Shown: piece after piece, positions 6,079-6,496 of the stretch
How positions within the stretch are numbered: the first letter of the stretch is position 1
Layout: each line of letters begins with the position of its first letter
Assembly (NCBI GenBank): GCA_003154055.1
Contig: PMCH01000352.1
Span: forward strand, 1-6,496
Length of the DNA stretch: 6,496 nt
DNA from: Acidobacteriaceae bacterium
GTDB lineage: Bacteria; Acidobacteriota; Terriglobia; Terriglobales; Acidobacteriaceae
Reading direction: 5' to 3'
Made by a program: the position numbers and the translations under genes
Notes under the pieces: model-generated
The model's input: only the letters and a program-made list of their open reading frames with translations
What the model was told of the DNA's origin: nothing
The model's database searches: none

Positions 6079-6132
6079 ATGGCACGGATCTTCAGCCGCG
6101 GAGCGGCGCCTCCACCCAGGGTAAAGATATAA
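6079..6132 (+). CDS. Possible small ORF or leader peptide (17 codons)
   Basis: ATG at 6079 opens a 17-codon frame, MARIFSRGAAPPPRVKI, ending in TAA at 6130-6132. It is preceded by a full AGGAGG (6064-6069) with a 9-base gap, the strongest ribosome binding site in the window. The peptide is basic and has a Pro-Pro-Pro run. It lies 23 bases ahead of the nitroreductase start. A five-codon frame (6142-6159, MGTKR) links the two and overlaps the nitroreductase start as ATGA. It may be a leader peptide, a free small protein, or chance; no homology is known to me. Confidence 0.35.
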   Translation: MARIFSRGAAPPPRVKI

Positions 6133-6133
6133 T
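6128..6133 (+). promoter_or_regulatory. Candidate -10 box of the nitroreductase gene
   Basis: TATAAT is a perfect -10 hexamer. Transcription from it would start near 6140, giving the gene at 6156 a leader of about 16 bases. No -35 element is seen at 17 bases upstream (GGCGCC at 6105-6110), and the box overlaps the stop codon of the small ORF, so it may be a coincidence in an otherwise GC-rich region. Confidence 0.4.
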
Positions 6134-6155
6134 CTCCGCCCATGGGCACGAAACG

Positions 6156-6496
6156 ATGAAACACCGCATTGTTCATGTTCTTCAGAAATATCTGCTCAAC
6201 CCGCCGATCAAAGTTCTGTTGGCGATAGGCCTGGCGCCTCCCGGCTACGCCCTCCTGGAAACAATCGGGCGCAACACTGGAAAACCGCGCCGCACTCCGG
6301 TCGGTAACGGACGCGTGGGCAATCAATTCTGGCTGGTGGCCGAACACGGGCAGAAAGCCGGCTACGTTCGCAACATAGCGGCCAATCCCCGAGTGCGGGT
6401 CAAAGTGCGCGAGGGGCTGCGAATGCCTTGGCACACCGGAACAGCCCACGTACTTTCCGACGACAATCCGCGCGATCGCCAGCGCTGGCTCGCCGC
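6156..6496 (+). CDS. Deazaflavin (F420)-dependent nitroreductase/quinone reductase family protein, 3' end cut off
   Basis: The frame from ATG 6156 stays open to the window edge and gives 113 residues. They include TIGRNTGKPRRTPV (36-49), FWLVAEHGQKAGYVRNIAAN-type sequence (57-76) and ANPRVRVKVREG followed by WHTGTAHVLSDDNPRDR. This is the conserved order of the Ddn-type split-barrel family: the GRxTGKPRRTP motif, the VAEHG strand and the RNxxANPxVxV segment. Members bind the deazaflavin F420, with known activity in actinobacteria on nitroimidazoles and quinones. Whether this host makes F420 cannot be told here. No in-frame start lies further upstream near the ribosome binding site at 6064, and no Shine-Dalgarno sequence precedes ATG 6156. 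The gene is divergent from ruvC. The family call is good; the substrate is unknown. Confidence 0.85.
   Translation, partial: MKHRIVHVLQKYLLNPPIKVLLAIGLAPPGYALLETIGRNTGKPRRTPVGNGRVGNQFWLVAEHGQKAGYVRNIAANPRVRVKVREGLRMPWHTGTAHVLSDDNPRDRQRWLA

Noticed and set aside
1..6496. CRISPR array, insertion sequence, tRNA or rRNA, toxin-antitoxin or defence module
   Set aside because: I found no spaced direct repeats, transposase motifs, tRNA cloverleaf or toxin-antitoxin gene pair; the window looks like ordinary core and lineage-specific chromosome.

Overview
The window looks like a piece of chromosome from an acidobacterium (Acidobacteriota, Terriglobia-like). This rests on remembered family patterns, not on a search. 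The pointers are a short Fis-type helix-turn-helix gene directly after purC-cvpA, a secreted FecR-domain protein with a Trp/Tyr/Gly-rich tail, a DUF1905/YdeI-type protein, a HAF-type repeat protein and a deazaflavin-dependent nitroreductase homologue. Base composition is GC-rich throughout and I see no compositional island, transposase, tRNA, rRNA or CRISPR array.

Layout. On the + strand (1-998) lie the 3' end of purC, a complete cvpA-family membrane protein gene and a small Fis-like DNA-binding protein gene, tightly spaced and probably one transcript. They converge on a minus-strand gene (1203-2552) for a secreted FecR-domain protein, which ends in a clear intrinsic terminator (1151-1182). 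More minus-strand genes follow in the order of transcription from right to left: ruvC (6003-5509), an exported HAF-like repeat protein (5252-4386), an exported protein of unknown function (4277-3588) and a YdeI/OmdA-type protein (3506-2808). A short tandem and inverted heptamer repeat sits between the HAF-like gene and the unknown gene. At the right edge a + strand gene for an F420-type (deazaflavin) nitroreductase homologue starts at 6156 and runs off the window. The divergent region between it and ruvC holds a 17-codon open frame with the best ribosome binding site in the window and a perfect TATAAT box.

How the parts relate. The purC-cvpA-HTH set combines purine synthesis, a membrane protein historically tied to purF/colicin V, and a possible regulator. 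Three of the five minus-strand genes encode exported proteins (FecR-like, unknown and HAF-like), so this stretch contributes mostly to the cell envelope or exterior. ruvC is a housekeeping gene for Holliday-junction resolution, without ruvA or ruvB next to it here. I see no convincing multi-gene novel system. The points most worth checking are the small-ORF/promoter arrangement before the nitroreductase, the heptamer repeat, and the regular internal repeats of the HAF-like and FecR-like proteins.
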